Notes under the pieces: model-generated
What the model saw: the letters and a program-made list of their open reading frames with translations, nothing else
Told to the model about the DNA's origin: nothing
Databases searched by the model: none
Source: Pyropia haitanensis
Taxonomy: Eukaryota; Rhodophyta; Bangiophyceae; Bangiales; Bangiaceae
Assembly (NCBI GenBank): GCA_008729055.1
Contig: SDUX01000004.1
Location: 4,480,559-4,544,558 of the forward strand
Length of the DNA stretch: 64,000 bases
Direction of reading: 5' to 3'
Translations under genes and position numbers: made by a program
Shown: one piece after another, positions 22,955 to 32,961 of the stretch
Numbering within the stretch: the stretch's first letter is position 1
Layout of the letters: the number at the start of each line of letters is the position of its first letter

Positions 22955-23814
22955 GCCGCCGGCGCGACACCCCCTCGCCGCGGCGCCAGCCGGGCGTGGC
23001 GCCGCGGCCACCGCCGCCGCCATTCCCCGTGGTGCCACGGATGGGGGCGGCGGCCGCGGCGGCGGCGGCGGCGGCGGTGGCGGCGGTGACGGCGGGTGCG
23101 TGTGGGGGCCTTGCCCCCCCGCTGACGCCGAGTGCCTAGGCGCCGACGCGTCGGAGGTCATGGACGAGCCCGGCGTGGATGGCGGCGGCGGCCCGCCGTC
23201 TGCCAGCGGCGGGTCGACCGGGACGCCCACGGCGGCGAGGACGACCGGCGGGGCCGGTTCCCCACGGACGTCAACGACGGGGGCGGTGGCACGCGGGGTG
23301 GCAGCAGAGGCCGGCTCGGGGGCGTCGGCAGCACAAGGAACAGCGGTGGACCGCTGGGGGGACGCGCCCGCAGGTGAGACAAGGACGGCCGCCGTGGCGG
23401 CGCCGCCGCCACCACCGCGACCATCCCGCCTACCACCGCCGCTATTGTCATCGCCGCCGTCGCCGCTACTGCCGCCCACTGACGGCACAGGTGCCTGTGG
23501 GTTGGCGCTCTGCCCCTGCGTATGCGCCGCGTCCGCCGTCCGCGCGGCGGCCACGCGTGGCACAGACGCGGCAGGCACCGCCCCGGGGGCGGGCGCCGCG
23601 CCCGCCGCCGCCGTCGCCGCCACGCCCGCCGCGCCGCCGGTGGGCCCACCCACCGGCTGTCGCCGCCGCCGCCGCCGTGCCGGCCGTGGCACCGGCACGT
23701 ACACAACGGGTGGCGGCGGCGGCGTTGGCAGTGACAAGAGCGGCAGTGGGGGGGGCGGACCCCGCGGTGGCGGCCGCGGCGGCGCCCGTGATGGCAGCGG
23801 CGGCGGCGGCAGCG

Positions 23815-23845
<31 letters not shown>

Positions 23846-24360
23846 CAGCGACAGCGGCAGCGGCAGCGGCAGTGGCGTGGCGGCACGGCCCGCTGCCGCC
23901 GCCGCCGCCGTTGCGGCGGCGGCGGTGGCGGCGGCGGCGGTAGCCCACGCCGCCCACGCGGGCGGCAGCGACGGCGGCGGTGGGGGCGGCCGCGCCGCCA
24001 CCGCCGCTGCCGCCGTTGCCGCCGCCACCGCCGCCGTCCACGCGTGCGCGTCGGCGGTGGCGGCTGCGGCTGGGGCGGGCGCCGGCGGCCGGGGGGGGGA
24101 CCGCCGCGGCGGTGGGGGCGGCGGCGGCGGCGGCGGTGGGGGCGGCGGTGGGGGCGGCGGCGGCGGGACGACACCGCGGGGGGCAATCGCCGTCGCCCGC
24201 CGGCAGACGCCCGCCGGCGGGGCGGGAGGGGGCGGCGTGGGCGGCGGCGGCCGCCGCGGTGGCACGCCGTCAATGGCGGGCGGCCGCTGCCGACGACGCC
24301 GCTTGGCCGGCGGTGGTGGTGGCGGCCGCGGCGGCGGCAGCGGCGGCAGCAGCAGCGGCG

Positions 24361-24416
<56 letters not shown>

Positions 24417-24491
24417 ACGGCCGCCGCCGTGGATGGCCGGCGGCGGCCGGCGGCGACGGTCGCCGGCGGCGACGGCGTGGCCGCCCGCGCG

Positions 24492-24526
<35 letters not shown>

Positions 24527-25044
24527 GGGTAGCGCCGCCGACGACGCCGCGACGGCGGCGGGGACGGCGGCGGCGATGGCCGCGTCGGGGGGGCGGCGGC
24601 GGCGGCTGCCGTCGCCAACGACGGGGACCATGCTCCCCGCGCGGGGAGCGGCGCGGCGGGGCGGGTGGAAGGGGAGGGAGGGGGGGGGGCGAGGGGGAGG
24701 GTGGCCGCCTCCGCCACCGCCGAGGTAGTAGGGACTGCCCGCCGCCGCCGCGGCAGCCGGCGGACACCGCGATAGCCGTGGGGCGCGTCGGTTGCCCGCG
24801 GCGGAGGCGGCGCGAGGCGCGGGCGCGACAAGCGCGGCGGCGGCGCGGGGCGGTGCCGACGCCCCCCCCCCCCCCCCCCCCCGCCCCCCCCGCCACTCAC
24901 GCGGGCGTGGCGCCCACCTCCGCGGCCGCCAGCCACGCCGCGCGCGGCGGCGGCGTGGGGGTGTGTGGCGCGCGGCGGGCGCGGCGGCGGCGGCGCGCGG
25001 CGGCCGCGGCGCTTCGCCGTCGCGGCTGCGGCCGCCGCGCCCAT
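22685..25044 (-). CDS. hypothetical low-complexity Ala/Pro-rich protein
   Basis: Not recognised. The minus strand is open over more than 2 kb with some natural-looking islands: TAPVVDVRGEPAPPVVLAAV, DGGPPPPSTPGSSMTSDAS and a C-terminal AWETPLHAFCAIALAAERRR. The start is proposed at the ATG at 25044 (MGAAAAAATAKRRGRR), which is separated from the main frame by the C runs at 24862-24891; one extra base joins the two, the same sign as at other genes here. About 786 residues would result, mostly poly-Pro and poly-Ala. The opposite strand is also open, because GGC/GCC repeats rarely contain stops, so the reality of this gene is uncertain. It is convergent with the glycosyltransferase. Confidence 0.3.
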
Positions 25045-25152
25045 TGGCCGCGGGCGGGGATGGAGTGGCGGCGGCGGCCAATGGGCGGCGCCGACGCGGC
25101 CGCGGCGGCCGCGGCGACGGCGCCGTCACCGCCGCGGGTGAGGTTGGCAAGC

Positions 25153-26323
25153 CGGTAACCTCGGTCGGTAAACGCATTCGGTAATTTTGGGTCGGTAAAC
25201 GCATTCGGTAATTTTCGGTATCTCGATCGGTAAACGGTAAGCTTCGTTTTCTCTCATGTCGGTATCCTTCGGTACGGTCATGAGCTAGGTCCTGAAACAC
25301 ATGGAGAGCTGCGACCTCGCACCGGCCTGAGCAGTTCGCTGGGGCACGTACGTTCCACAGCGCACAGGGCACGCTAGTCTAGCGTACCGCCCCACACTAG
25401 CTGGCCCACTGGCCACGCCCGGCACAGTCACTGGCCAGCGGCTGCGACAGGTCCAACAAGGGACGCGGCGGTTAGGGGAGGCTCTGACCGGATAGCTCCT
25501 CATAGAGGCCGGCGTTTCTGCGCTCAGGGAGACTGCGCGCTCCGTGCAGTGCCGAACTTCCTGCCCGTACCGAGCAGCACCGCCTCCTCTCTAGACACGA
25601 CCACGTGCCCTCCTCTCTCCACCGAGGTGCTCAAATTGAACCCCCCTGCCCTCCCCACCATGCAGACCGCGACGATGTCTACATGGAAGGCGTTTCGGCG
25701 GACAAACGAGCGGTATGTGCGCAGCGATGGACGGGTTTCCAACTACTGGGTAACGTTCTGCATGGCCTGTGAAGCTGCGCGCCACCGGTACGTGCATCCA
25801 CGACCCGAGCGGAGAGGTGCCAGCGTTCATGGCGTTTGACTTTGCTGTGCCTGCGCTGCCGGAGCTCGCGTGCCCACTGCCAGCTACTGATATGCCTGGG
25901 TATCCCCCAAGAGGTCGTGTGGCGATTGAGCAACTTCCGCGCTGCCAAGTTCCCCGTGCGTGACATTGTTGGCAGAGTCGTGGGAGAGCAGTTTGTTGTG
26001 GATATGTGTGCCTTGATGCGTGAGCACTCGTTTGTGGGGCTCGGCATACGTGTAAAACTCTGGTATAGGGATGGCCACCCCGTCGGGTACTGTTGCTCGG
26101 GTCCGGGACCGTCCGGTGGCGCTGGCCGGGTGGCCGACGGAAGCTGTCTTTGCTCGGTTACGCCACCCCAGTAGCCGCTCAGCATCGATGGAACGCCGTG
26201 CGAAAAAAAAAAATATTCTCAAAACTACCGTACCGACATACCGATACGGTATCGGTAAATCGGTATACCGTTCGGTAATCGGTAACGAAAATTCATACCG
26301 ATCGGTATATGCCAATCTTACCG
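25153..26323. mobile_element. degenerate hAT-like element (candidate)
   Basis: A 1.17-kb island of near-neutral GC bounded by clusters of CGGTA/TACCG motifs. At the left they read CGGTAA in direct orientation, including a 27-bp tandem pair at 25165-25214 (TCGGTAAACGCATTCGG). At the right (26225-26323) both orientations occur, ending in TTACCG. Subterminal arrays of short motifs are typical of hAT ends. Inside, fragments such as MSTWKAFRRTNERYVRSDGR and NYWVTFCMACEAA vaguely resemble the N-terminal finger region of hAT transposases, but frames are broken and no DDE or dimerisation domain is present. No convincing target-site duplication was found, so the exact ends and class are tentative. Confidence 0.45.
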
Positions 26324-26819
26324 CGGGGGGGGGGGTGTGGCGTGTCCTGGTCAGGGGGGGGGGGATCCGCACGGCTAGCCACACGCAACGGGCAGGTGGA
26401 CACGTGGGCGCGGGCACCGCACGTCTGTAGGACCGGCTGGAAGGAGTTGTACGGTCATCCCCGGCCCTTCCACTAGTTGGGTAGTATTCCTGTTGGTTTG
26501 GGGTGCAGGGCGGCGTTCCCAACCGCTGGCGTGCCGCGCGGCTGCTACCGCGTCACGAGGGGGAGCAACGGACCGCGGCCGCCCCGGCGTCTGCCGCGGC
26601 ATCCGCGGTCTTGCGCGGCGAGTCCCGCCGCCGCCGCGGCGCCCCCGACCCGTTGCCGCCGCGCCGCCGCCGCCGCCGCCTCGTGTCCCGGCGGCCGCCC
26701 TCCCCATTCGCTTCCAACGGCGGCCGCCCGCGGGTGCGGGCGGCACGTCGCGTCGCGGCCGCTCCGCCGTGGCCGCCGCGGGGGCGCCCGTGCGTCCCCG
26801 CGCGCCGCGCGCCCCCGCC
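26324..26819. other. 5' flank of the alpha/beta-hydrolase-like gene
   Basis: Sequence between the transposon-like island and the chosen ATG. From about 26530 it becomes GC-rich and is open in the hydrolase frame (Arg/Pro/Ala-rich), so an unrecognised N-terminal extension or targeting sequence could lie here. Confidence 0.35.
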
Positions 26820-26919
26820 ATGGGCGCTCCCCCCGGCGGGCGGCCCGCACGCGGCGGGCCCGCCTTCCTCGCCGCCCGTCCCCTCCTCTGGCACCGCAGC
26901 GGCTTGGACCGCAGCCACC

Positions 26920-26968
<49 letters not shown>

Positions 26969-28207
26969 CGGCAGTGGCGGGCCGTCCAAGACGCGGCGCC
27001 CGCCGCCGGCCGCCCCCGCGCCCCTGTCGTCACGGCGGCGGCGGCACGGCGCCCCCCCCCCCCCCACCCCCCCCCCCCACGCGGCGCTGCACCCCCTCCC
27101 CGACGGAGAAGGCCACCTCGACTATGACGTGACCGGCCCGGCGGGCGCGCCGCTCATCCTCTGCATCCACGGCTTTATGCTCGACCGGCGGCTCTTTGAC
27201 GCCGCGCTCCCCGCCGCCGCCGCGGGCACCCTCCCGCCGTCGCTCGCCGCGGCGGGCGTCCGCGTCGGCCGGGTGGACCTCCGCGGCCACGGCCGGTCGT
27301 CGCTGCCGACACGCGGCCGGCCGTACACACACGCCGCCGACGTGCGGTCGCTCGCCGCGGCGCTGTCGCCGGGCCGGCCGGTGCACCTGGTCGGCGTTGG
27401 CGCGGGGGGGGCCGTCGCGATCAACGCGGCGCTCGTCGACGTGGACGCCGCCGCCGCCGCCGCCGCCGCCGCCGCGGCGGCTGGGGCGGGCGCGGCGGCC
27501 CCCCCCCCCCCCCCCCTGGTGGCCTCCCTCTTCCTCCTCTCCCCCTCTGTCGACGGCTTTGGCTGGTCCCGCGGCGCCCACACGCGCGTCGAAACGGACG
27601 CCATCCTCGCCAACGTGCCCGCCGCGGTTACCGCCTGGGCGGCCCGCCCGCCGCTGGCCGAGACGGTCGCCGCGGGCGGCGCGCCCGCCGCGGCCGTCGC
27701 GGCCATGCTCCACGACTATACGGGCTACCACCTGGTGTTTGGGGACCCGTGGCAGGCGCGGCCCGAGGTGCCGGCGGTCGCACGGCTGGGGGAGCTCGCC
27801 GGTCGGCTGCCGGCGGCGGTGTGGGTGGGCGGTGGGGGGGGGGTGGGGCGGCCACGGGGGGGGCGCGGGGGGGGGGGGGGGGGGGTCGCCCCGGTGGGGG
27901 GGGGGGGGGGGGGGGGGGGCGCCACCGCCGCAAGGACCGAGACGACTGGCGGCGGGCGGCGGCGTTTGTGCGGGCGGGCCTCGGCGCGGAGGGGGGGGAC
28001 GTGCCGGACGCCGCGCACCTGCTGCCGCTCGAGGCGCCCGACTGGTTTGTGGCCGAGCTGGCCGCCTGGGTCACGCGGGTGGAGGCGGCGGGCGTGCCGG
28101 CGGGGGGGGGGGGACCGCCGACCGGGCGGCGGGCGTGTGCTGACGCGCGCCCGTGTGCGTTCCCAGAGCGCGGTCATTTTTTTTCTGGTGCGGACGAGCC
28201 TCCCTAG
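26820..28207 (+). CDS. alpha/beta-hydrolase-fold protein lacking the nucleophile
   Basis: Fold recognised from GHLDYDVTGPAGAPLILCIH followed by GF (oxyanion His-Gly), VGRVDLRGHGRSSLPTRG (the D-x-R-G-x-G-x-S segment) and a C-terminal DAAHLLPLEAPDWF with the expected catalytic-type His. The nucleophile elbow near residue 191 reads VGVGAGG, so Gly occupies the place of Ser in G-x-S-x-G; as read, the protein could not use the standard mechanism. The N-terminal two thirds and the C-terminal part are in different frames separated by G runs at 27832-27920; one extra base joins them. A further G run at 28101-28110 makes the end uncertain (28143 or 28207). The ATG at 26820 is the first in frame; about 462 residues. 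Its function is not known; a non-catalytic binding role is possible. Confidence 0.6.
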
Positions 28208-29046
28208 CTAGTAGTAGCGCCCTGGTCGAGGGGAGAAGCACCGTGCGACGCAGCCCATGTGGTCTTGTTCCTCGACGATAACCAGAGGGAACAGCGCGTC
28301 GAGGAGGGTGGCGGGGGGGGGAAGTGGTAACGAACACGCGGAGCTACCGGCGCCAACAGGCCGCCGCCACGAGAACGTCCTCTGCCCTACGCCGCTGACG
28401 CGACCACCCCCCCCCCCGCCCGCCGCGGCGTCCCCCCCGCTCGTCGCACACCCCCCCCCCCCCGCCCTCCCCCCACCACCCCGCCGCGGTGTCCGGTGCC
28501 ACGCCCCAACGTGGCGGCGCGCTTCGCCGCCCCTCTCCCCCCGGCCGTCACCGCCGGCGCGGGCAGCCAGCGCGCCACCCCCGCGGCGAGGCCGCCCCAA
28601 CACGCGGGCACACGCGGGTGGGACGCCGCGGGGCGGCGGCGAGCCGGCCGCGGCAGCCGGGCGGCGGGAGCCAACGGAATGGCAGGGCGCGGCGGCCGGC
28701 GGGGGGGGGGGGGAGGCCGCAGCTGCAGTCCCCCGCGGGGCGTCCGCGAACGGCGGCGCCGGCGGTCTTGGGGCGCACGCCCACAGGCAACGGCAACGGG
28801 CGTCGGCGTGCGGGCGGTGGCGGCGGCGGGGCGGCGGCCATGCGCGTCGCGCGACGCCGCGACCGCGTCGGCCGGGAGCCGTCCATACGGCAGCGACGAC
28901 GGCAGCTGGTAGTGGCGGCGGCCAGCGGCGGCGGCGCGCCACAATGGCGGGGTTGGGCGGCCGTCCCCCCCCCCCCACGGCGCCCCCCCCCGCCCCTTCC
29001 CCCCCCCCCGCCCCTTCCCCCCCCCCCACCCCCCCCCCCCCCCACC
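28208..29046. other. intergenic C-run-rich sequence
   Basis: Between the 3' ends of the hydrolase-like gene (+) and the acylphosphatase gene (-). It is dominated by poly(C) stretches at 28405-28480 and 28965-29050. Frames are open on both strands only because of low complexity; no protein was recognised. Confidence 0.45.
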
Positions 29047-29388
29047 TCACCCGCTGCGGCCAATGACGATCCCCCCCCCACGTCGACCCCCCCCCCCCCC
29101 TCCAGGCGTGTCACCTCCACCGCCCGCACCGTCGCGGCGGGCGGCCCGAGCCGCGCCCACGCGACAAACGCGTCGACGGCGGCGGGCGGCCCCGCGACGG
29201 TCGCGACGACCGACCCGTCGGCGGCGTTGGCGATCGTGCCGCCAACGCCGACGCGGCGGCCCGCCGCGACCGCCGACGCGCGGTACCAGACGCCCTGGAC
29301 GGTGCCGGTGATGCGCAGGCGGACGGCGAGGGGGGGGTCGTTGGTGGGGGGGGGGGCCCGTTGGGGGGGGGGGGGGGGGAGTCGCCAT
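29047..29388 (-). CDS. acylphosphatase
   Basis: Small enzyme that hydrolyses carboxyl-phosphate bonds of acyl phosphates (EC 3.6.1.7). The core is unmistakable: AVRLRITGTVQGVWYRASAV with the G-x-VQGV-x-(Y/F)R signature (catalytic Arg near residue 30), GVGGTIANAADGSVVATVAG with the catalytic Asn in place (GTIAN where GWVRN is common), then AFVAWARLGPPAATVRAVEV. The core frame has no nearby ATG. Reading from the ATG at 29388 (MATPPPPPP) requires one extra base in each of the G runs 29363-29379 and 29346-29356; one more in the C run at 29089-29100 would end the protein at 29047 with IVIGRSG. This gives about 114 residues, close to the usual 90-100. Both ends are inferred from that pattern; the core is certain. 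Confidence 0.8.
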   Translation of the reverse strand: MATPPPPPPTGPPPHQRPPPRRPPAHHRHRPGRLVPRVGGRGGPPRRRWRHDRQRRRRVGRRDRRGAARRRRRVCRVGAARAARRDGAGGGGDTPGGGGGGRRGGGIVIGRSG

Positions 29389-29505
29389 GGGAAGGGGCGG
29401 AGGGGTCGAGGGGAGCTCGTCGGGACAAGAGGGGGGTGGGGGGGGGGAGGTGTGGAGAAAAGCAGAGGGAAGGTTGTCAGGACGGCAGGAGGTGCGCGGC
29501 GGGGG

Positions 29506-29621
29506 GCAAGAGTGTGGGAGACAACAGGCGGGAGGCAAGAGTGTGGGAGACAAGAGGCGGGAGGCAAGAGTGTGGGAGACAAGAGGCGGGAGGCAAGAAA
29601 GTGGGAGACCAGAGGCGGGAG
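29506..29621. repeat. 29-bp tandem repeat, four copies
   Basis: Units start at 29506, 29535, 29564 and 29593, each beginning GCAAGAGTGTGGGAGACAAG and ending GCGGGAG, with a few substitutions in the first and last. Purine-rich on this strand. It lies upstream of the acylphosphatase ATG and abuts the MITE that starts at 29631. Confidence 0.92.
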
Positions 29622-29630
29622 GCGGCGGCG

Positions 29631-30411
29631 CAGTGGTGTCAAACGCGCGAACGTCCGCGGATCAATTTTTCGCCGTCTGGGCTTGCCAAGGGCCGTGCAA
29701 GGGGTCGAAAACCCCCCTCCCAGGGGTCTCTGGCCACGTTTATTTGGCACGCCGACGCACGGCGCCGTACACTTTTCAGGCATGAGTTCCGGAGCACTTT
29801 TTTTTCCCAGCCGCCGTACGAGGACCCTGAAGCATGTCTACATCCTGCAGTATGTCACCGGAACCCGTGCTCGTCGTCCTCAGTCGCTACAACGTCAACA
29901 AAATGCACGTCGTCGTGCATCGCGTGCAATGCCTTGGCACGGGCTATGCACGGAGTGCACGGGGCAGCGCACGCCGTTGCAAGGAGCAGTGCACACCGAC
30001 GCACGCCGGGCCCCGATCTACTCCCGTAGCGACCCAATCGGCAGTAGTTGGGCGACCCCAAAGGACGCCCTCACTCTCAGAAATCCAGCCTCATTGCGCC
30101 GGACGGCGACGGTTTCGAGGATAGCGCCAATGACCTTGCCTCATGGTCCAGCGCAGTACACATGCCACCCACACTTGTTGAATTGGGCCGTAGTAAATAA
30201 TCTGGCAGCTCGAGACGGCCGTGCACAGCTGTGTGCCAAGGCGTGCACTCTGTCGTGCACTGAGTGCAAGGAGCCGTGCATCGAGTGAAAAATTTCGTGC
30301 CAAGGTTGCACGCGGCGTGCAATCGTGCTCGCCCCCCCCTCTCACAAGCCCCGTCAGAGGCTATGCACGCCGCTGCACGTTGTCCCGGCGTTCGCGGGTT
30401 TGACACCACTG
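29631..30411. mobile_element. 781-bp MITE-like element, CAGTGGTG termini
   Basis: Terminal inverted repeats: left CAGTGGTGTCAAAC then GCGCGAACG at 29631-29653, right the reverse complement at 30389-30411 with a single substitution over about 23 bases. CAGTGG starts are common in hAT elements. The interior is near-neutral GC, rich in TGCA and GTGCA motifs in both orientations, and has no transposase, so it would be non-autonomous. Flanking eight bases (cggcggcg and cgcggggg) do not form a clear target duplication, perhaps because of the GC repeats. Confidence 0.72.
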
Positions 30412-30833
30412 CGCGGGGGGGGGGGGAAGAGGCGGAGCAGCGTGGAACGCGAAACAAAGCTGGAGAGCGGGCGGATAGGTATCAGGGCAAATGGGAAACG
30501 GTGTGCCGACGATGCACGAGAGGTACTTGATCTCCACCGCGTCCGCGCGGTTGGCGCGCGCGCCGCTCGGCGTCGCCGTCGCGCCGCCGCTGCCGCCACA
30601 GCCCCGCCGTCGCGCCGCCGCTGCCGCTGCCGCCACAGCCCCGCCCTCGCCGCCCCCAACCCCCGCCCGCCCGCCCGCCACCGGCGCGGCCGGCCGTCCC
30701 TCCCCACCGCGCCGCCCCCCCCGCCGTCGCTGTGCCGACCAGTCGCACCACCACCCCCCCCCCCCCCCCCTTCCCTCCTCCCACACCCGCCCAGAACGAC
30801 ACCCGGCAGCGTCCCCCCCCCCCCCCCCGGGCC
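30412..30833. other. 5' flank of RsmH
   Basis: From the MITE end to the proposed RsmH ATG. It includes a G10 run, a short GGC repeat and a C20 run near 30811-30828. No separate gene was recognised. Confidence 0.4.
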
Positions 30834-32372
30834 ATGCGCCGCGTGCCACTCCCCCGCGGCTGCCGCGCGCGTGCCGCCGCCGCCGCCGTCCCGGCGTCGC
30901 CGCCGCGGCGGCCACGTCCGCGGTGGCCTTCCTGCCGCCGCCGCCCGGGGGGGGGCGCGCCCGCCCGCGGCGGCGCCCGCCCCGCGCTGCCGCCGGTCGC
31001 TCGCTGGTGTGCGGGTGTGCTGGTCTGGGGGGGGGGGGGGGGGCGCGCCGGGTCCGCCCATGGGCAGACGCCCGCCGCGTGTGCGGCGGCGGGCGGCGGC
31101 GGCGGTGCTGCTGCTGCGGCTGCTGCGGCTGCCGCCGCCGCCGCCGCCACCGCCGCCGCTTCCGCTACCGCCGCCGCCGCCGCCGCCACTGCCGGCACCA
31201 CCGCCGCCGCTGCCGCCGCCGCCACCGACCCGCTCGTCGGCGTTTGTGGGGGCACGGGGGCCCCGCGGCGCCCCCCCCCCCCTCCCCCCCCCCCCAGACG
31301 ACCCCCCCCCCACACCCCCGTCCTCGTCGACCAAGTCGTCGCCCACTTTGCCGGCCGCCGCGTCGGCACCTTCCTCGACGGCACCGTCGGCGCGGGCGGC
31401 CACGCGGCGGCGCTGCTCGCCGCCGCCTCCATCGACCACTACGTTGCGATTGACCGCGACGCGGCGGCGCTCGCGACGGCGCGGGCGCGGCTGGCGCCCG
31501 CCGCCGCCGCGGCGGGCACCCGGCTGACGCTCCTGCACGGCAACTTTGCCGACGCGGCGGCGCTGCTCGCCGCGGCGGGCGTGGCGGCCGTGGATGGGCT
31601 GCTGCTGGATTACGGCGTCAGCTCGATGCAGCTCGACACGGCCGGCCGGGGCTTCTCCTTCCTCCGCGACGGGCCGCTCGACATGCGGATGGACGCGGCG
31701 TCGGCGGGGCCGACCGCCGCGGATGTGGTCAATGGCTGGTCCGAGGCGGACCTCGGCGCGGCGATCCGGGAGCTGGGCGAGGAGCGCCACTGGCGCGGCA
31801 TCGCCGCCGCGATTGTCGCCGCGCGGGCCGCGGCGGTCGCCGCGGGCCGCGGCGGCCTGACGACGACGGCGGAGCTGGCGGCGGCCGTCGCGGGCGGCCG
31901 CCGCGTCAATGAGCGGCGGGTGCACCCGGCGACGCTGACGTTCCAGGCGCTGCGGATGGTCGTCAATGCCGAGGCGGCCGCCGTCGCGGCGCTGCCGCGG
32001 GTGGTGGGGTGTGTCGCGCCGGGTGGGGTGGTGGCGGTCATCTCGTTTCACTCGCTGGAGGACCGGGTGGTCAAGCGCGTGTTCCGGGAGGCGGGCGCGC
32101 GGGGCAAGGTGCGCCCGGGGGGGGACGCCGCCGCGGCGGCTGTCGACCCGCCAGAGGGTGCGGCGGCCGCCGTCGTCGACGCCGACGACGAGGTGGGGGG
32201 GGAGGCGGGAGCGGCGCCCCTCCGCGTCGAGGTGCTGACCAAGCGGCCGATCGTGGCGGGCGCGGCGGAGGTGCGGCGGAACCCGCGGTCGCGGTCGGCC
32301 AAGCTGCGCGTCGCGCGCGTGCTCGCACCCGACGAGGTGGTGCGGGGCAAGGTCAACAAGTACCGGCCATGA
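30834..32372 (+). CDS. rsmH: 16S rRNA (cytosine-1402-N4) methyltransferase, RsmH/MraW family
   Basis: Methylates N4 of the cytosine equivalent to E. coli C1402 in small-subunit rRNA using S-adenosylmethionine. In algae and plants a nuclear copy (CMAL type) serves the plastid or mitochondrial ribosome; organelle import here is inference. All family blocks are present in order: TPVLVDQVV, LDGTVGAGGHAAALL (SAM motif I, near residue 181), LLLDYGVSSMQLD, GFSFLRDGPLDMRMD, TLTFQALRMVVN, VISFHSLEDRVVKRVF and NPRSRSAKLRVA. About 320 residues match the bacterial length; the N-terminal 150 or so are Arg/Ala/Pro-rich and could hold a transit peptide. The in-frame ATG at 30834 (MRRVPLPRG) is used. An alternative ATG at 31060 (MGRRPPRVRRR) would need one extra base in the C run at about 31269-31297. 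Confidence 0.92.
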   Translation: MRRVPLPRGCRARAAAAAVPASPPRRPRPRWPSCRRRPGGGAPARGGARPALPPVARWCAGVLVWGGGGGRAGSAHGQTPAACAAAGGGGGAAAAAAAAAAAAAATAAASATAAAAAATAGTTAAAAAAATDPLVGVCGGTGAPRRPPPPPPPPRRPPPHTPVLVDQVVAHFAGRRVGTFLDGTVGAGGHAAALLAAASIDHYVAIDRDAAALATARARLAPAAAAAGTRLTLLHGNFADAAALLAAAGVAAVDGLLLDYGVSSMQLDTAGRGFSFLRDGPLDMRMDAASAGPTAADVVNGWSEADLGAAIRELGEERHWRGIAAAIVAARAAAVAAGRGGLTTTAELAAAVAGGRRVNERRVHPATLTFQALRMVVNAEAAAVAALPRVVGCVAPGGVVAVISFHSLEDRVVKRVFREAGARGKVRPGGDAAAAAVDPPEGAAAAVVDADDEVGGEAGAAPLRVEVLTKRPIVAGAAEVRRNPRSRSAKLRVARVLAPDEVVRGKVNKYRP

Positions 32373-32961
32373 GTGGGGATACCCCCGGGGGGGAAGCGCA
32401 GGCACGAGGAGGAGACAACCGGTGGGGGGGCCGGGGAAGCCAGGCAGGAAGGGACAGCAGGCGGCTGTAGAACTTTGTCTGTCACTCGGCAGGGGTGGTC
32501 GGGGGTTGGCATGGTCGGGGTTTGGCGTGGGCGGGGCTTGGTGGTGGTCGAGACTCCAACTGTGGCCGCTGCCGCGGTACTCGACCCGTTTTTTTTTTTG
32601 GTTTCAGACACACCGGCGGGCAGCTGTACAATCGCCTCTTCTTTGTTGAGGGGCGGACTATGGCGTCGGGCATCAGGGGTCCGGCGGAACTACGGCGTTT
32701 CACTCGAGCGCGTGTGCGCCCAGTTCCATGTGCATACGGCTTTGGCGCCGCGGGACAAACACGCTCTCTCTGGCACACCCACCTGGCTCCCTCACGAGGC
32801 CACAGCGCGTCTTCAAGAGCTTCAGCGTAGACAGGGAAGGTGGCAACCACAGGCGCTCCACCCAACAAGCAACACCCAAGCACCAGATAGATAATCGACC
32901 GCGCACGCATCTGCGCGCGGCCGGTGAGCGGTCCCCCCCCCCCCACCAACGGCCGCCCCGC
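32373..32961. other. intergenic between convergent RsmH and EF-hand genes
   Basis: 3' regions of two convergent genes, with a T9 run at 32591-32599. No further feature was recognised. Confidence 0.4.
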
